Assembly (NCBI RefSeq): GCF_014897705.1
Contig: NZ_JABUXV010000013.1
Coordinates: forward strand, 1-64,000
From: Brachybacterium sp. FME24
Lineage (GTDB): Bacteria; Actinomycetota; Actinomycetes; Actinomycetales; Dermabacteraceae
DNA length: 64,000 bases
Reading direction: 5' to 3'
A program made the translations under genes and the position numbers. Shown piece after piece: positions 1-11,602 of the stretch. How positions within the stretch are numbered: position 1 is the first letter of the stretch; the number at the start of each line of letters is the position of its first letter. The notes below the pieces were generated by a model that did not search any database, was not told the DNA's origin, and saw only the letters and a list, made by a program, of their open reading frames with translations.

Positions 1-421
1 AAATAATGGCATCAACAAACAGACACGCTATTGAGATATCAAGCAACACGCGCACTCGGCCGTCCAAACCTTCCGGCTCTTCCGCTCCGAGGCAACCCTT
101 ATAACTTAGGGCTTCCGGCCTCCCATGTCAACTCGGTGCTGTGTGATCCACACCTCGCCGGCCTCGGGGAAGGCCTATCGTGCCTGCTCAGCGGCGAAAT
201 CTCGGAACAACCTCTCGGCCGCTCCTCGTTCCCGTCGTGCTGGGCACAAGGAAGAACATTACGCAGACCGGGGAGGTGCGTCAAGCCAGAACGGCCTTTC
301 GCGTCGTGTCCCGCGCCACATTCCCACATGGCCTACGAATATGCAGGTCACAGGCATGCGGAGGGGATCCGTGGACTGCCGTTCGACGGCACCGGGTTCC
401 CATCGCTCCCAGGAGGGCGTC
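1..421. other. No gene called at left edge
   Basis: No reading frame here has a recognisable product. The first 50 bases are clearly more AT-rich than the rest of the window, and the stretch ends at the menG stop codon. The open frames on both strands look like ordinary GC-rich noise. It may be the intergenic region behind a gene lying to the left. Confidence 0.5.
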
Positions 422-2409
<1,988 letters not shown>

Positions 2410-2440
2410 CCACGTTCGCCGCGCATCATCGCTCAGCACG

Positions 2441-2478
2441 GCACGGGCCGGGCCACCTCGAGGTGACCCGGCCCGTGC
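2441..2478 (+). terminator. Hairpin terminator after serC
   Basis: Two 18-base arms (2441-2458 and 2461-2478) pair with one mismatch around a CG centre. The stem is very GC-rich and no T tract follows. It lies 31 bp after the serC stop and before the 3' end of the convergent marR gene, so it may serve both strands. Confidence 0.75.
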
Positions 2479-2520
2479 TCTGCGGTGATCCGGCTCCGGC
2501 ACCCGGATTCCGGACCCGGG

Positions 2521-3069
2521 TCAATCAGGACGCGAGATGAGTGTCCGACGCAGGAGCGCCGTCGCGTCACGCAGCGTCTGCTGCTCCTGTGGTCCGGCGG
2601 CCTCGATCCGGGTACGCAGCCAGGCGTCGCGCTCGGCGCGTCCCTTCAGGACCACCCGCTCCCCCGCCTCGGTGAGCGTCACGCGCACCTGTCTGCCGTC
2701 GGCGGGATGGGCGGCGCGGTGCACCAGGCCCTCCCTCTCGAGGCGACCGAGCATCCGAGTCATCACCGGCGGGCTGACATGCTCGAAGTCCGCGATCGTC
2801 CCCGGAGTCGAGGCCCCCGAGCGCTGCAGATAGGCCAGCACCGAGTACTGGGAGGCGGAGACATCGTCGGACGCGGTGTGGGAGCGCAGGATGCGCGAGG
2901 AGACGAGCAGGACCCGGCGCAGCTCGGCCGCCAGCTCGGCGACCTCGACCTGCCCTTCGTGACCGACGTGCTCGTCGGCCGACAGGGCCGCGGATCCCGG
3001 ATCCGACGGGAGCCCCGGAACGAGATCGGGAGTCTCGTCCCGCGCGTCCTGCCGCTCCTGTTCCGTCAC
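2521..3069 (-). CDS. MarR family transcriptional regulator
   Basis: A 182-residue winged-helix regulator. After a polar N-terminal tail of about 45 residues, the MarR fold is seen in SQYSVLAYLQRSGASTPG, the recognition-helix region SPPVMTRMLGRLEREGLV and the wing DGRQVRVTLTEAGE. The GTG start overlaps the stop of the upstream purine permease gene (GTGA), so the two are translationally coupled, which suggests it senses a compound related to the permease or controls that operon. The ligand is unknown. Confidence 0.88.
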   Translation of the reverse strand: MTEQERQDARDETPDLVPGLPSDPGSAALSADEHVGHEGQVEVAELAAELRRVLLVSSRILRSHTASDDVSASQYSVLAYLQRSGASTPGTIADFEHVSPPVMTRMLGRLEREGLVHRAAHPADGRQVRVTLTEAGERVVLKGRAERDAWLRTRIEAAGPQEQQTLRDATALLRRTLISRPD

Positions 3070-4562
3070 AGCAGCAGACCCTCGATCGCCCCGCGGAGGA
3101 AGTAGGCGACGAACAGTGCGGCGATGACATACATCAGCCAGTGCACCTCGCGCGCCTTCCCGCGCACCACCCGGATGAGGACGTACATGAGGAACCCGGC
3201 GCCCATTCCGACCGTGATCGAGTAGGCGAACGGCATGAGGATGATCGTGAGGAACGCCGGCAGCGCGATCTCCACGTCCGAGAAGTCAATCTCGCTGACC
3301 TGGGTCATCATGAGGAAGCCGACCATCACCAGCGCCGGCGTCGCGGCCTCGTACGGCACCAGGCCCACCAGCGGTGACAGGAACGTCGTCAGCAGGAAGG
3401 CGATGCCGACCACGACGGAGGCGAGGCCCGTGCGAGCTCCCTCCGCGACGCCCGAGGTGGATTCGACGAAGCTCGTGTTCGAGGACACGCCCCCGAGCCC
3501 GCCGGCGATAGCGCCGATCGAATCCACGACGAGGATGCGCTGGGAGTTCTCGATGTCACCGGTCTCGTCCACAAGGTCGGCGCCGCTGCCGACAGCGACC
3601 ATCGTGCCCATGGTGTCGAAGAAATCGGCCAGCAGCAGGGAGAACACGATGACGATCGCACCGATTCCTCCGGCGGCCGTGATGCCCCCGATCGGGTCGA
3701 CCGTGAACAGGGTCGCGAAATCGGGGACCTGGATCGGGAACTCGGTCAGAGCGGGGACGTTCATCGCCCACCCTCCGGGATTCCCGGCTCCGGACCCATC
3801 GGCCGGGGCGAAGGCACCGAGCCTCATCACCTGCTCGATGATGATCGAGAGCACGGTGGCGGAGACGATCGCGATGAGGATCGAGCCGGGGACCTTGCGC
3901 ACCCAGAGGACGAACATGAGCAGCAGACCGGCCACGAACACGAAGGTCGGCCACCCGGTGAGCGAGCCGTCATTGCCCAACTGCACCGGGGTCCCGGCCG
4001 CGGTGGTCACGAACTTGGCATTGAACAGCCCCAGGAAGGCGATGAACAGACCGATGCCCACGGCGATCGCAGTCTTGAGGAACGGCGGCACGGCGTTGAA
4101 CACCGCCCGACGGAAGCCGGTGAGCACGAGGATCAGGATGACGACGCCCTCGAGGACGACCAGGCCCATCGCCCCGCCCCATGTCATCCCTGGCAGCGGC
4201 ACCACGGAGTACGCGACGTACGCATTGAGGCCCAGACCGGTCGCCAGCGCCAAGGGAAATTTGGCCCACGCGCCCATGAAGATGCTCAGCAGGCCTGCGA
4301 TCAGGGCGGTGCCCGCGGCGACCGCCGGCAGATTAGGCTCGGACCCTCCGCCCAGGAACTGGCCGGTCGAGTCGGGAACAGTGCCGATGATCAGCGGATT
4401 CAGCACGACGATGTAGCACATCGAGAAGAACGTGACCAAGCCTCCGCGGATCTCACGAGGCACGGTCGACCCGCGCTCGGTGATCCGGAAGAACCGATCG
4501 AATCCGTGGCGCGGCGTCGGGGCCGTCAGGGAGGGGGACGAGGAGGGGTCGGCCTTCTGCAT
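3066..4562 (-). CDS. NCS2 family purine permease (AzgA/GhxP type)
   Basis: A 498-residue integral membrane protein of the AzgA-like branch of NCS2 transporters, which import adenine, guanine or hypoxanthine with protons. Family signatures are RGGLVTFFSMCYIVVLNPLI near the N-terminus, ALATGLGLNAYVAY, DFFDTMGTMVAVGSGADLVD and GGVSSNTSFVESTSGVAEGA, with about 12 hydrophobic segments. Substrate cannot be settled from sequence. The ATG at 4562 lies 7 nt after a TACGAT -10 box, which suggests a leaderless mRNA. marR overlaps its stop codon. Confidence 0.9.
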   Translation of the reverse strand: MQKADPSSSPSLTAPTPRHGFDRFFRITERGSTVPREIRGGLVTFFSMCYIVVLNPLIIGTVPDSTGQFLGGGSEPNLPAVAAGTALIAGLLSIFMGAWAKFPLALATGLGLNAYVAYSVVPLPGMTWGGAMGLVVLEGVVILILVLTGFRRAVFNAVPPFLKTAIAVGIGLFIAFLGLFNAKFVTTAAGTPVQLGNDGSLTGWPTFVFVAGLLLMFVLWVRKVPGSILIAIVSATVLSIIIEQVMRLGAFAPADGSGAGNPGGWAMNVPALTEFPIQVPDFATLFTVDPIGGITAAGGIGAIVIVFSLLLADFFDTMGTMVAVGSGADLVDETGDIENSQRILVVDSIGAIAGGLGGVSSNTSFVESTSGVAEGARTGLASVVVGIAFLLTTFLSPLVGLVPYEAATPALVMVGFLMMTQVSEIDFSDVEIALPAFLTIILMPFAYSITVGMGAGFLMYVLIRVVRGKAREVHWLMYVIAALFVAYFLRGAIEGLLL

Positions 4563-4569
4563 GAAAGCG

Positions 4570-4575
4570 ATCGTA
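4570..4575 (-). promoter_or_regulatory. -10 box of the purine permease gene
   Basis: TACGAT on the minus strand, 7 nt before the ATG at 4562. The position predicts transcription starting at or beside the start codon (leaderless). No clear Shine-Dalgarno sequence is present. Confidence 0.55.
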
Positions 4576-4614
4576 TCCGGCGGTGCACCGCCCGGTCGCG
4601 CCGGGCCCCCGGCA

Positions 4615-5412
4615 TCAGCTGTGAGGTACGACCGGGTTCTCGGTCTCGAGGAAGCGCGCGTACCGGTAGTAGTCGGCGAGCTCGAGACGGGTGGCGGCAG
4701 CTTCGTCGATCACGACGGTGACATCCGGGTGCAGCTGGAGGCTGGTCGCGGGCCAGCGGGCGCTGATCGCTCCCTCGACGAGCTGGGCGACGGCCTCGGC
4801 CTTGCCCTCCCCCGAGGCGGTCAGCACGATCGACCGTGCTTCGCGGATCGTCCCGAGCCCCTGACTCAGTGCGCGGACAGGGACGTCCTCGGCGCGGTCG
4901 AAGAAGCGCGCGTTGTCGGCGATGGTCCGACGGGTCAGGCCGATCACGCGTGTCCGGGATGCGAGGGAGCTGCCAGGCTCGTTGAACGCGATGTGGCCGT
5001 TCGAGCCGATCCCGAGGATCTGCAGGTCGATGCCCCCGGCCTCGGTGATCCGACGGTCGTAGGCGGCGGCTTCGGCGGCCGGGTCATCGGCGGCGCCGTC
5101 CGGCGAGAGCACCGCCGCATCGTCGATGTCGACGGAGCTGGTGAAGTTCTCCCGGATGAAGCGATGGTAGCTCTGCTCATGCCCGAGGGGCAGGCCCACG
5201 TACTCATCGAGCAGGAAGGCGCGGGATCCGGCGAAGGAGAGCCCCTCCTCGCGGTGGCGTCGGATCAGCTCGGCGTAGGCGGGGACCGGAGAGGACCCCG
5301 TGGCCAGCCCGAGGATCGCGCCAGAGGCACCGGCAGATCGCACCGTCCGCTCGAAGACGTCGGCGACGGCGTTCGCACCTGCGGCCGCGTCCGTGACGAT
5401 GTGGATCTCCAT
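4615..5412 (-). CDS. nagB: Glucosamine-6-phosphate deaminase
   Basis: Converts glucosamine-6-phosphate to fructose-6-phosphate and ammonia in amino-sugar catabolism. The 265-residue protein has the full NagB motif set: LGLATGSSPVPAYAEL (phosphate loop), FLLDEYVGLP with the catalytic aspartate, and ILGIGSNGHIAFNEPG. The ATG at 5412 matches the family N-terminus (MEIHIV) and is preceded by GGGAGGGAAGG; a longer in-frame start at 5496 adds residues without homology. A perfect 9-bp dyad upstream (5469-5496) overlaps a possible -10 box, so repression by an amino-sugar-responsive regulator is likely. No nagA lies beside it. Confidence 0.93.
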   Translation of the reverse strand: MEIHIVTDAAAGANAVADVFERTVRSAGASGAILGLATGSSPVPAYAELIRRHREEGLSFAGSRAFLLDEYVGLPLGHEQSYHRFIRENFTSSVDIDDAAVLSPDGAADDPAAEAAAYDRRITEAGGIDLQILGIGSNGHIAFNEPGSSLASRTRVIGLTRRTIADNARFFDRAEDVPVRALSQGLGTIREARSIVLTASGEGKAEAVAQLVEGAISARWPATSLQLHPDVTVVIDEAAATRLELADYYRYARFLETENPVVPHS

Positions 5413-5468
5413 GAGGTCCTTCCCTCCCGGCCCGCCCGCTGCGTCGGCAACGAGAACGATGGCCGTAC

Positions 5469-5496
5469 ATGCTCGTTCATTGGCTGAAACGAGCAT
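5469..5496 (-). promoter_or_regulatory. Operator-like dyad upstream of nagB
   Basis: ATGCTCGTT at 5469-5477 and its exact complement AACGAGCAT at 5488-5496, separated by 10 bp. The right arm overlaps TATGCT (minus strand, 5493-5498), a possible -10 box for nagB. The symmetry and spacing suit a dimeric repressor; its identity is unknown. Confidence 0.55.
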
Positions 5497-5557
5497 ACTC
5501 GGTCACGCGGAGGGTGCGCGCATCGCTCGCACCCGGTACGTGTTCTCTCACATGCGC

Positions 5558-5592
5558 TGAGGCACCGCCACGCAGTGCGTGACGGTGCCTCA
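5558..5592 (-). terminator. Hairpin terminator after ndh
   Basis: 17-base arms 5558-5574 and 5576-5592 pair with one mismatch around a single base. It lies 45 bp beyond the ndh stop codon, with no T tract. Confidence 0.7.
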
Positions 5593-5637
5593 ACGGTGAT
5601 CGGGAGGCCGCCGCTCAGGGGGCGACTCCCGGTCCGA

Positions 5638-7011
5638 TCACTTCTTCTTGCCGGAATTCGCCGCGTACTCGAAGGCCGCGCGCGGCGTCGAGGACTGCGG
5701 AATGCCGATGATGTCGCGACGGGAGACCAGCGTGGTCGCCCAGCCGGCGACCACGGCGGCCTTGCGACCGAGCGTCGGCATCGCGTACACGTGGTAGGCG
5801 CGGGCCATGGCCCACGCGGGCAGGCCCCGGATGTCGAGCTCCTTGTCGGCCAGGTTGATGCGGCCGACGCCCTTGTACATGCCCAGGGTCGCCATGACGC
5901 CGAGGTTCTTGTGGTAGTAGTCCACCAGCGGCCGGCCCTGCACGGAGCGTGCGATGTTGTCGGCGACTCGCTTGCCCTGACGGGTGGCGTGCTGAGCGTT
6001 CGGCGGGCAGAACTTGCCCTCGCCCGAAGCCAGATCCGGCACGGCGGCGCAGTCGCCACCGGCGAACACATTGTCCAGCGAACCGTCAGGACCGTTGACT
6101 CGCAGATCGGCCAGTGCCTCGAGCTTGCCCATCATCGGGCCGCGCTCGGAGATGACCGGCAGGTCGGAGGCATCGGAGTCGCCGAGCACCGGGTTGGGCT
6201 TCACCCCGGCGTTCCACACCAGCAGGCCGGTCTCGAACTCGTCGCCATCGCTGGTCTTGATGAGACCGTCCTCGGCGGAGTTGAGGAACGTCTCCAGCTT
6301 GACCTCGATGCCGCGCTCGCGCAGCTGATTGAGCACGTAGGCGCGCTGGTCCTCGGTGAGCTCGGGGAACACGAACGGCGCCGCGTCGATGAGCACGAAG
6401 CGGATATCCGAGGCGTGCAGATCCGGGTAGTAGCGCAGGGCGTCGCGAACCATGTCCTCGGTCTCGGCGATCGCCTCGCCGCCGGCGAAGCCGCCACCGA
6501 TGAAGGTGAAGGTGAGCAGGCGCTTGCGGATCTTCGGATCCTTGGTGGAGGCGGCCTCGGCGAGGTTGGCGAGGATGCGGTCGCGCACGGCCACTGCCTC
6601 CTCGACCTGCTTGAATCCGATGGCGTTCTCTGCGAGGCCCGGGATGGGCAGCAGGCGCGGAACAGCACCGAGACCGACGACCAGGTAGTCGTAGGCGATC
6701 TCGAGCTGGACATCTTCCTCGGTGGTCACCACGACAGTGTTGTCCGCGCTGCGGATCTGGGAGACGGAACCGGTGACGACCTTGGCGCCCGCGAGGACCT
6801 TGCGCAGCGGCGCGAGGACATTGCGGGGGTCGATGCTGCCGGCGCCGACCTCGGGGAGGAAGGGGGCGTAGGTCATGTAGGGCCGAGGGTCGACGACCGT
6901 GATCGCGACCTCGGAGCCGAGGGTCTTGCGCAGGTCGGACGCAGTCGTCAGGCCGACGGAACCGCCGCCGAGGATCAGGACATGGGGCTTACCGCCGAAA
7001 GTGGTGTTCAT
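5638..7011 (-). CDS. ndh: Type II NADH dehydrogenase
   Basis: Single-subunit, non-proton-pumping NADH:menaquinone oxidoreductase on the inner face of the membrane. The 457-residue protein has the first Rossmann motif ILGGGSVGLTTASDL (FAD), the NDH-2 quinone-region motif YMTYAPFLPEVGAGSI, a second nucleotide motif FIGGGFAGGEA for NADH and the C-terminal FAD motif FAGGDCAAVPD. The ATG at 7011 was chosen over an upstream in-frame start because a complete promoter (TTGTCT-N17-TAGGCT) ends 7 nt before it, implying a leaderless transcript. Transcribed alone, followed by a hairpin terminator. Confidence 0.93.
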   Translation of the reverse strand: MNTTFGGKPHVLILGGGSVGLTTASDLRKTLGSEVAITVVDPRPYMTYAPFLPEVGAGSIDPRNVLAPLRKVLAGAKVVTGSVSQIRSADNTVVVTTEEDVQLEIAYDYLVVGLGAVPRLLPIPGLAENAIGFKQVEEAVAVRDRILANLAEAASTKDPKIRKRLLTFTFIGGGFAGGEAIAETEDMVRDALRYYPDLHASDIRFVLIDAAPFVFPELTEDQRAYVLNQLRERGIEVKLETFLNSAEDGLIKTSDGDEFETGLLVWNAGVKPNPVLGDSDASDLPVISERGPMMGKLEALADLRVNGPDGSLDNVFAGGDCAAVPDLASGEGKFCPPNAQHATRQGKRVADNIARSVQGRPLVDYYHKNLGVMATLGMYKGVGRINLADKELDIRGLPAWAMARAYHVYAMPTLGRKAAVVAGWATTLVSRRDIIGIPQSSTPRAAFEYAANSGKKK

Positions 7012-7018
7012 AGGCCAC

Positions 7019-7047
7019 AGCCTAGAACCGTGAGGCCGTTCAGACAA
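7019..7047 (-). promoter_or_regulatory. Promoter of ndh
   Basis: On the minus strand TTGTCT (7047-7042) and TAGGCT (7024-7019) are separated by 17 bp. The ATG begins 7 nt after the -10 box, so the predicted first transcribed base is the A of the start codon. Confidence 0.7.
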
Positions 7048-7134
7048 AAACGATGCGCTCCGTGGACGAGCACGGCGATCTCGATGCCCCGGCCCTCCGC
7101 ACGCACTGCGGGTGGGTCGGAGCGCGCTTCCGGC

Positions 7135-8655
7135 TCAGGCCACGCGGTCCAGCAGGTCCAGGGCGATCCCGTCGAGGATGTCGTGCTCGCTGGTGCGGGT
7201 GTCGGTGATGCCGGAGGCCGCTGCGACCCGTTGCATGATCCGTGACCAGATCAGAGCCCCGGCCCCGATCACATCGATGCGCCCCGGGTGGATCAGTCGG
7301 TGCGAGGCGCGCTGCTCCCGGGTCTGGGAGAGGAGGTCGCGACAGAGCCGCTCGACCTCCTCGATCCGCAGACGCGCCCCATGGGTGACGTCGGGCCGAT
7401 ACTCCTCCAACCCCAGAGCCACTCCCGTGACGGTGGTCACAGTTCCGGCGACCCCGACGAGGGCGGAAGCCTGCTCGAGGGGCACCACCGCCGCAGCCTG
7501 GTCCAGGAGCGCATCGACGTCCGCGGTGGCCGCGGCCACCTCGGCGGCCGTCGGCGGGTCCGTGGCCAGGTGTCGTTCGGTCAGACGCACCGACCCGATA
7601 TTCATGCTGATCCGATGCGAGGGAGTCTCGGTGCCGAGCACCAGTTCCGTCGAGCCGCCGCCGATGTCGACCACCAGGCGCGGGCCCTCGGGCAGGTCAC
7701 CGACAGTGCTGACGGCGCCCCGGAACGAGAGCGCCGCCTCCTCGTCGCCCGTGATCACCTCCGGCGTCACGCCGAGGATCTCGCGGATGCCCTCGATGAA
7801 ATCGTCGCGATTGGAGGCATCGCGGGTCGCGGAGGTGGCGACGAAGCGCACATCGCTCGGGGCGACCCCATGATGCTCGATCAGCTGCTGGTACCTGCGC
7901 GCGGCATCCAGTGTGCGCTCGATCGCCACCGGATCGAAGCGTCCGGTGCGGTCCACGTCGAGGCCGAGGCGGACCATCTCGAGGTGACGTTCCAGGTCGA
8001 TGAGCACGCCCGTGCCCTCCTCACGACGGGCGATCAGCAGCCGGATGGAATTGGTCCCGCAGTCGATGGCGGCAACGGGGGCACTCCCGGGCGCGCCTTC
8101 CGCTCCGGTCGGTTTCACAGGCTCCGCGAGCTCCGCTGTTCCGCAACGGCACACCAGCTGCGGAAGGACGCCGTCGATGGTCGCGAGGACCTCGTCGGCC
8201 ACGGGGTTGATGCCCGGGCCCTCGGCGAGTGCCTGACCGGCAAGGGCGTGGAGGCACTTCACGCGCGTGGGCATGCCCCCGGCGCTGACGTGGTCGACCT
8301 CCTCCGCCTCACCGACCTCCTCGCGGCGGGCCAGATAGCGCTCATGGGCACGCTGGTAGCCGGTGGCGAGCTCGTCGTCCGTGGCGAGCCGTTCGGTCAG
8401 CTCCGCCATCAGGCCGCCGGACTCGAGGCGGGAGATCTCCAGGGTCAGCCACGGAAGGGTGAGGTAGAGCGAGGTGGGGAACGGCGTGCCGTCCTCCAGG
8501 CGAGGGGCGGTGCGGACCACGGCAGGGCGACCGCATCCGCAGCGGCGCGCGATGGAGACCACGCCGCGCATGTCCCGGCCGAGCTGCTCCCGCATCACCT
8601 CGAGATCGTGCTCGGTCGCCGGGGACTCGAAGGGAAGGGGCGCAAGTGCAGTCAC
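7135..8655 (-). CDS. DUF501-exopolyphosphatase (Ppx/GppA) fusion
   Basis: A 506-residue protein in which two families are joined. Residues 1 to about 165 are DUF501, recognised by MREQLGRDMRGVVSIARRCG, PFPTSLYLTLPWLT and MPTRVKCLHALAGQALA. Residues from about 193 are a Ppx/GppA phosphatase of the ASKHA fold, with AAIDCGTNSIRLLIA, VATSATRDASN, EAALSFRGAV, VVDIGGGSTELVLG and GVAGTVTTVTGVAL. The C-terminal half should hydrolyse polyphosphate or pppGpp. In many actinobacteria the two are separate adjacent genes, so the fusion is notable. The GTG start overlaps the stop of the FtsB-like gene by 4 bp (GTGA). Confidence 0.88.
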   Translation of the reverse strand: MTALAPLPFESPATEHDLEVMREQLGRDMRGVVSIARRCGCGRPAVVRTAPRLEDGTPFPTSLYLTLPWLTLEISRLESGGLMAELTERLATDDELATGYQRAHERYLARREEVGEAEEVDHVSAGGMPTRVKCLHALAGQALAEGPGINPVADEVLATIDGVLPQLVCRCGTAELAEPVKPTGAEGAPGSAPVAAIDCGTNSIRLLIARREEGTGVLIDLERHLEMVRLGLDVDRTGRFDPVAIERTLDAARRYQQLIEHHGVAPSDVRFVATSATRDASNRDDFIEGIREILGVTPEVITGDEEAALSFRGAVSTVGDLPEGPRLVVDIGGGSTELVLGTETPSHRISMNIGSVRLTERHLATDPPTAAEVAAATADVDALLDQAAAVVPLEQASALVGVAGTVTTVTGVALGLEEYRPDVTHGARLRIEEVERLCRDLLSQTREQRASHRLIHPGRIDVIGAGALIWSRIMQRVAAASGITDTRTSEHDILDGIALDLLDRVA

Positions 8656-9338
8656 TGGTCGGGATCCTGATCGGTGGGTTCGTCGGCGGGGTCCTCGTCG
8701 GAGACGTCCTCCTCGGTGGAGCCCGTCTCGTCGGGGATGTCATCGGGGGTCAGGCGGCTGGCTCCTTCGACACTCTTCCAGAGCGTCGAGAACCATTCGC
8801 CTTCCTGTGCCTGCTCGGCGGCCTGCTCGGCCTCCGTGAGCGGGACGTCCTGCCCGGAGGTATCGGTGAGGCGGTACTGGGTCTCCCCCGGCATCGCGAA
8901 GAGCAGCCGCTCCCTTGCGCGGGCGGCCACGAAGGCCGGGTCCTCCCAGCGGGAGACCTGCTTGCGCAGGGACTCCACGTCGCTCTCCTGCTGGTTCACC
9001 GTGGCGTGCAGCTCCGAGAGCTGCTGGCGCTGGGCGACGTACGAATTCACGGTCGGGACCAGGGCTGCCAGGGCGATCACCACCAGGGCGACGAGTGCAA
9101 GCGTGCGCCGGGTGATGGTGACACCGGGGCCGTCCCCCTCCGGGCCGCGCGGAGTCGTGCTGCGAGGGCGGGACGCGGCGGCCGGGCCGCGGTTGCGCGA
9201 GGCGGAACTCCCCTTCGCGGTGGTGCGGGATGTCGCGGCGGCAGGGCGTGCGGACGGCCTCGCGGCGGGACGGCGGGCCCCCGACGCAGAGACCGGGCGC
9301 CTCGCTGATCGCGGGGCGCCCGGTCGTCTGCTGCTCAT
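8652..9338 (-). CDS. FtsB/DivIC-family septum formation initiator
   Basis: Bitopic divisome protein of 228 residues. An Arg/Ala/Pro-rich cytoplasmic tail covers residues 1-75, one transmembrane helix about 78-96, and a coiled coil about 100-131 (VAQRQQLSELHATVNQQESD), followed by the family feature WEDPAFVAARARERLLFAMPG (split here as WEDPAFVAARAR, then ERLLFAMPG) and an acidic tail. It should join FtsL/FtsQ-type partners at the septum. The ATG lies 6 nt after a TAACCT -10 box (leaderless). The downstream DUF501-Ppx gene overlaps by 4 bp, and eno lies just upstream, the order usual in actinobacteria. Confidence 0.85.
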   Translation of the reverse strand: MSSRRPGAPRSARRPVSASGARRPAARPSARPAAATSRTTAKGSSASRNRGPAAASRPRSTTPRGPEGDGPGVTITRRTLALVALVVIALAALVPTVNSYVAQRQQLSELHATVNQQESDVESLRKQVSRWEDPAFVAARARERLLFAMPGETQYRLTDTSGQDVPLTEAEQAAEQAQEGEWFSTLWKSVEGASRLTPDDIPDETGSTEEDVSDEDPADEPTDQDPDQ

Positions 9339-9344
9339 GCTCCG

Positions 9345-9350
9345 AGGTTA
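9345..9350 (-). promoter_or_regulatory. -10 box of the FtsB-like gene
   Basis: TAACCT on the minus strand, 6 nt before the ATG at 9338. It sits within a small dyad (GAGGTT and AACCTC arms, 9344-9357) between eno and this gene. Confidence 0.5.
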
Positions 9351-9368
9351 CAACCTCAGGCTGAGATC

Positions 9369-10676
<1,308 letters not shown>

Positions 10677-10727
10677 TCAGGAGAAGAGCGGTCACGGCCG
10701 GTCGGCGCTGACCGTCCACCAGCCAGT

Positions 10728-11525
10728 CTAGGCGCTCGGGCCGCTCTCGCCCGACAGGGTGTCACCAGCCGGGCTCTCCGGGGCGGTCTCGGTGACGCTC
10801 GTGCGCATCCGCGCGAGCAGGGCGCGCAGGGCTGTCTCGGGGTCGTCGTCACGGGCCTCGGCCGCGATGACGAGATCCAGCAGGGCGCGGCCGATGTCGC
10901 CGCCCCAGTGCTCGGCGTCCGCGGACCCGGCGGCCTCATCAGCGGCGGCCAGCAGCTCCTCGAGCCTGCCGTCGGACCGTGCCCGGTGAACCACCTTGGC
11001 GGCGGTCTGCAGGGCAGGCAGCTGCGCGGGGATACCGTCGAACCAACCCCGGTGGCCGACTCCGGCCGCCGTGCGCTCGCTCGCCTTGACCGCATGCCAC
11101 TGGGCGATGATCTCCTCGACATCGCCGGGGTCCGCGAGCGCCTGGTCGCGGCTACGACCGAAGACATGGGGGTTGCGCCGCTCCATCTTGGCGACGAAGG
11201 CTCGGGCCACGTCGTCGACGTCCCAGGCGGGAACCTCCTCCTGCCCCATACGGGCATGGAAGAGGATCTGGAAGAGAAGGTCACCGAGCTCGTCGGCCAA
11301 CGCCCCGGGTCCGTGGGCCGACGGGTCGTCGATCACCTCGAGCACCTCGTGACTCTCCTCGAGCAGGTAGCGCGCGAGGGAGGCGTGGGTCTGCTGGTGC
11401 GTCCAAGCGTCCCCGTCGGCCGCGCGCAGGGCTTCCATCACCTCCACCGCTCTGAGCAGTTCGCGCCCGGGGCGCCGGTCAGGCGAGGGCTCGGTGGCGT
11501 CGGGGGGCTGCTGAGCATCGGTCAC
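10728..11525 (-). CDS. mazG: MazG family nucleotide pyrophosphohydrolase
   Basis: Hydrolyses NTPs or dNTPs to NMP and pyrophosphate, a housecleaning role. The 265-residue protein carries the MazG helical metal-binding motifs LLEESHEVLEVID and ELGDLLFQILFHARM near residues 55-95, then ERRNPHVFG. The weakly conserved second half lacks an obvious second MazG catalytic motif. The GTG at 11525 was chosen because TAGCCT lies 7 nt upstream (leaderless); the longer frame reads into the mfd 3' end without homology. Confidence 0.88.
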   Translation of the reverse strand: MTDAQQPPDATEPSPDRRPGRELLRAVEVMEALRAADGDAWTHQQTHASLARYLLEESHEVLEVIDDPSAHGPGALADELGDLLFQILFHARMGQEEVPAWDVDDVARAFVAKMERRNPHVFGRSRDQALADPGDVEEIIAQWHAVKASERTAAGVGHRGWFDGIPAQLPALQTAAKVVHRARSDGRLEELLAAADEAAGSADAEHWGGDIGRALLDLVIAAEARDDDPETALRALLARMRTSVTETAPESPAGDTLSGESGPSA

Positions 11526-11532
11526 GGGAGCG

Positions 11533-11538
11533 AGGCTA
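11533..11538 (-). promoter_or_regulatory. -10 box of mazG
   Basis: TAGCCT on the minus strand, 7 nt before the GTG at 11525, in the 77-bp gap between mfd and mazG. Confidence 0.5.
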
Positions 11539-11602
11539 CTGCGCCGAGCCCGTCCCTGGGGCCCGCACCGAGACCGATGGCTGCTCCTTCCCGAGGCTCT
11601 CG

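Noticed and set aside
1-120. AT-rich left edge considered as an rRNA or tRNA end
   Set aside because: No cloverleaf or rRNA-like sequence could be recognised.
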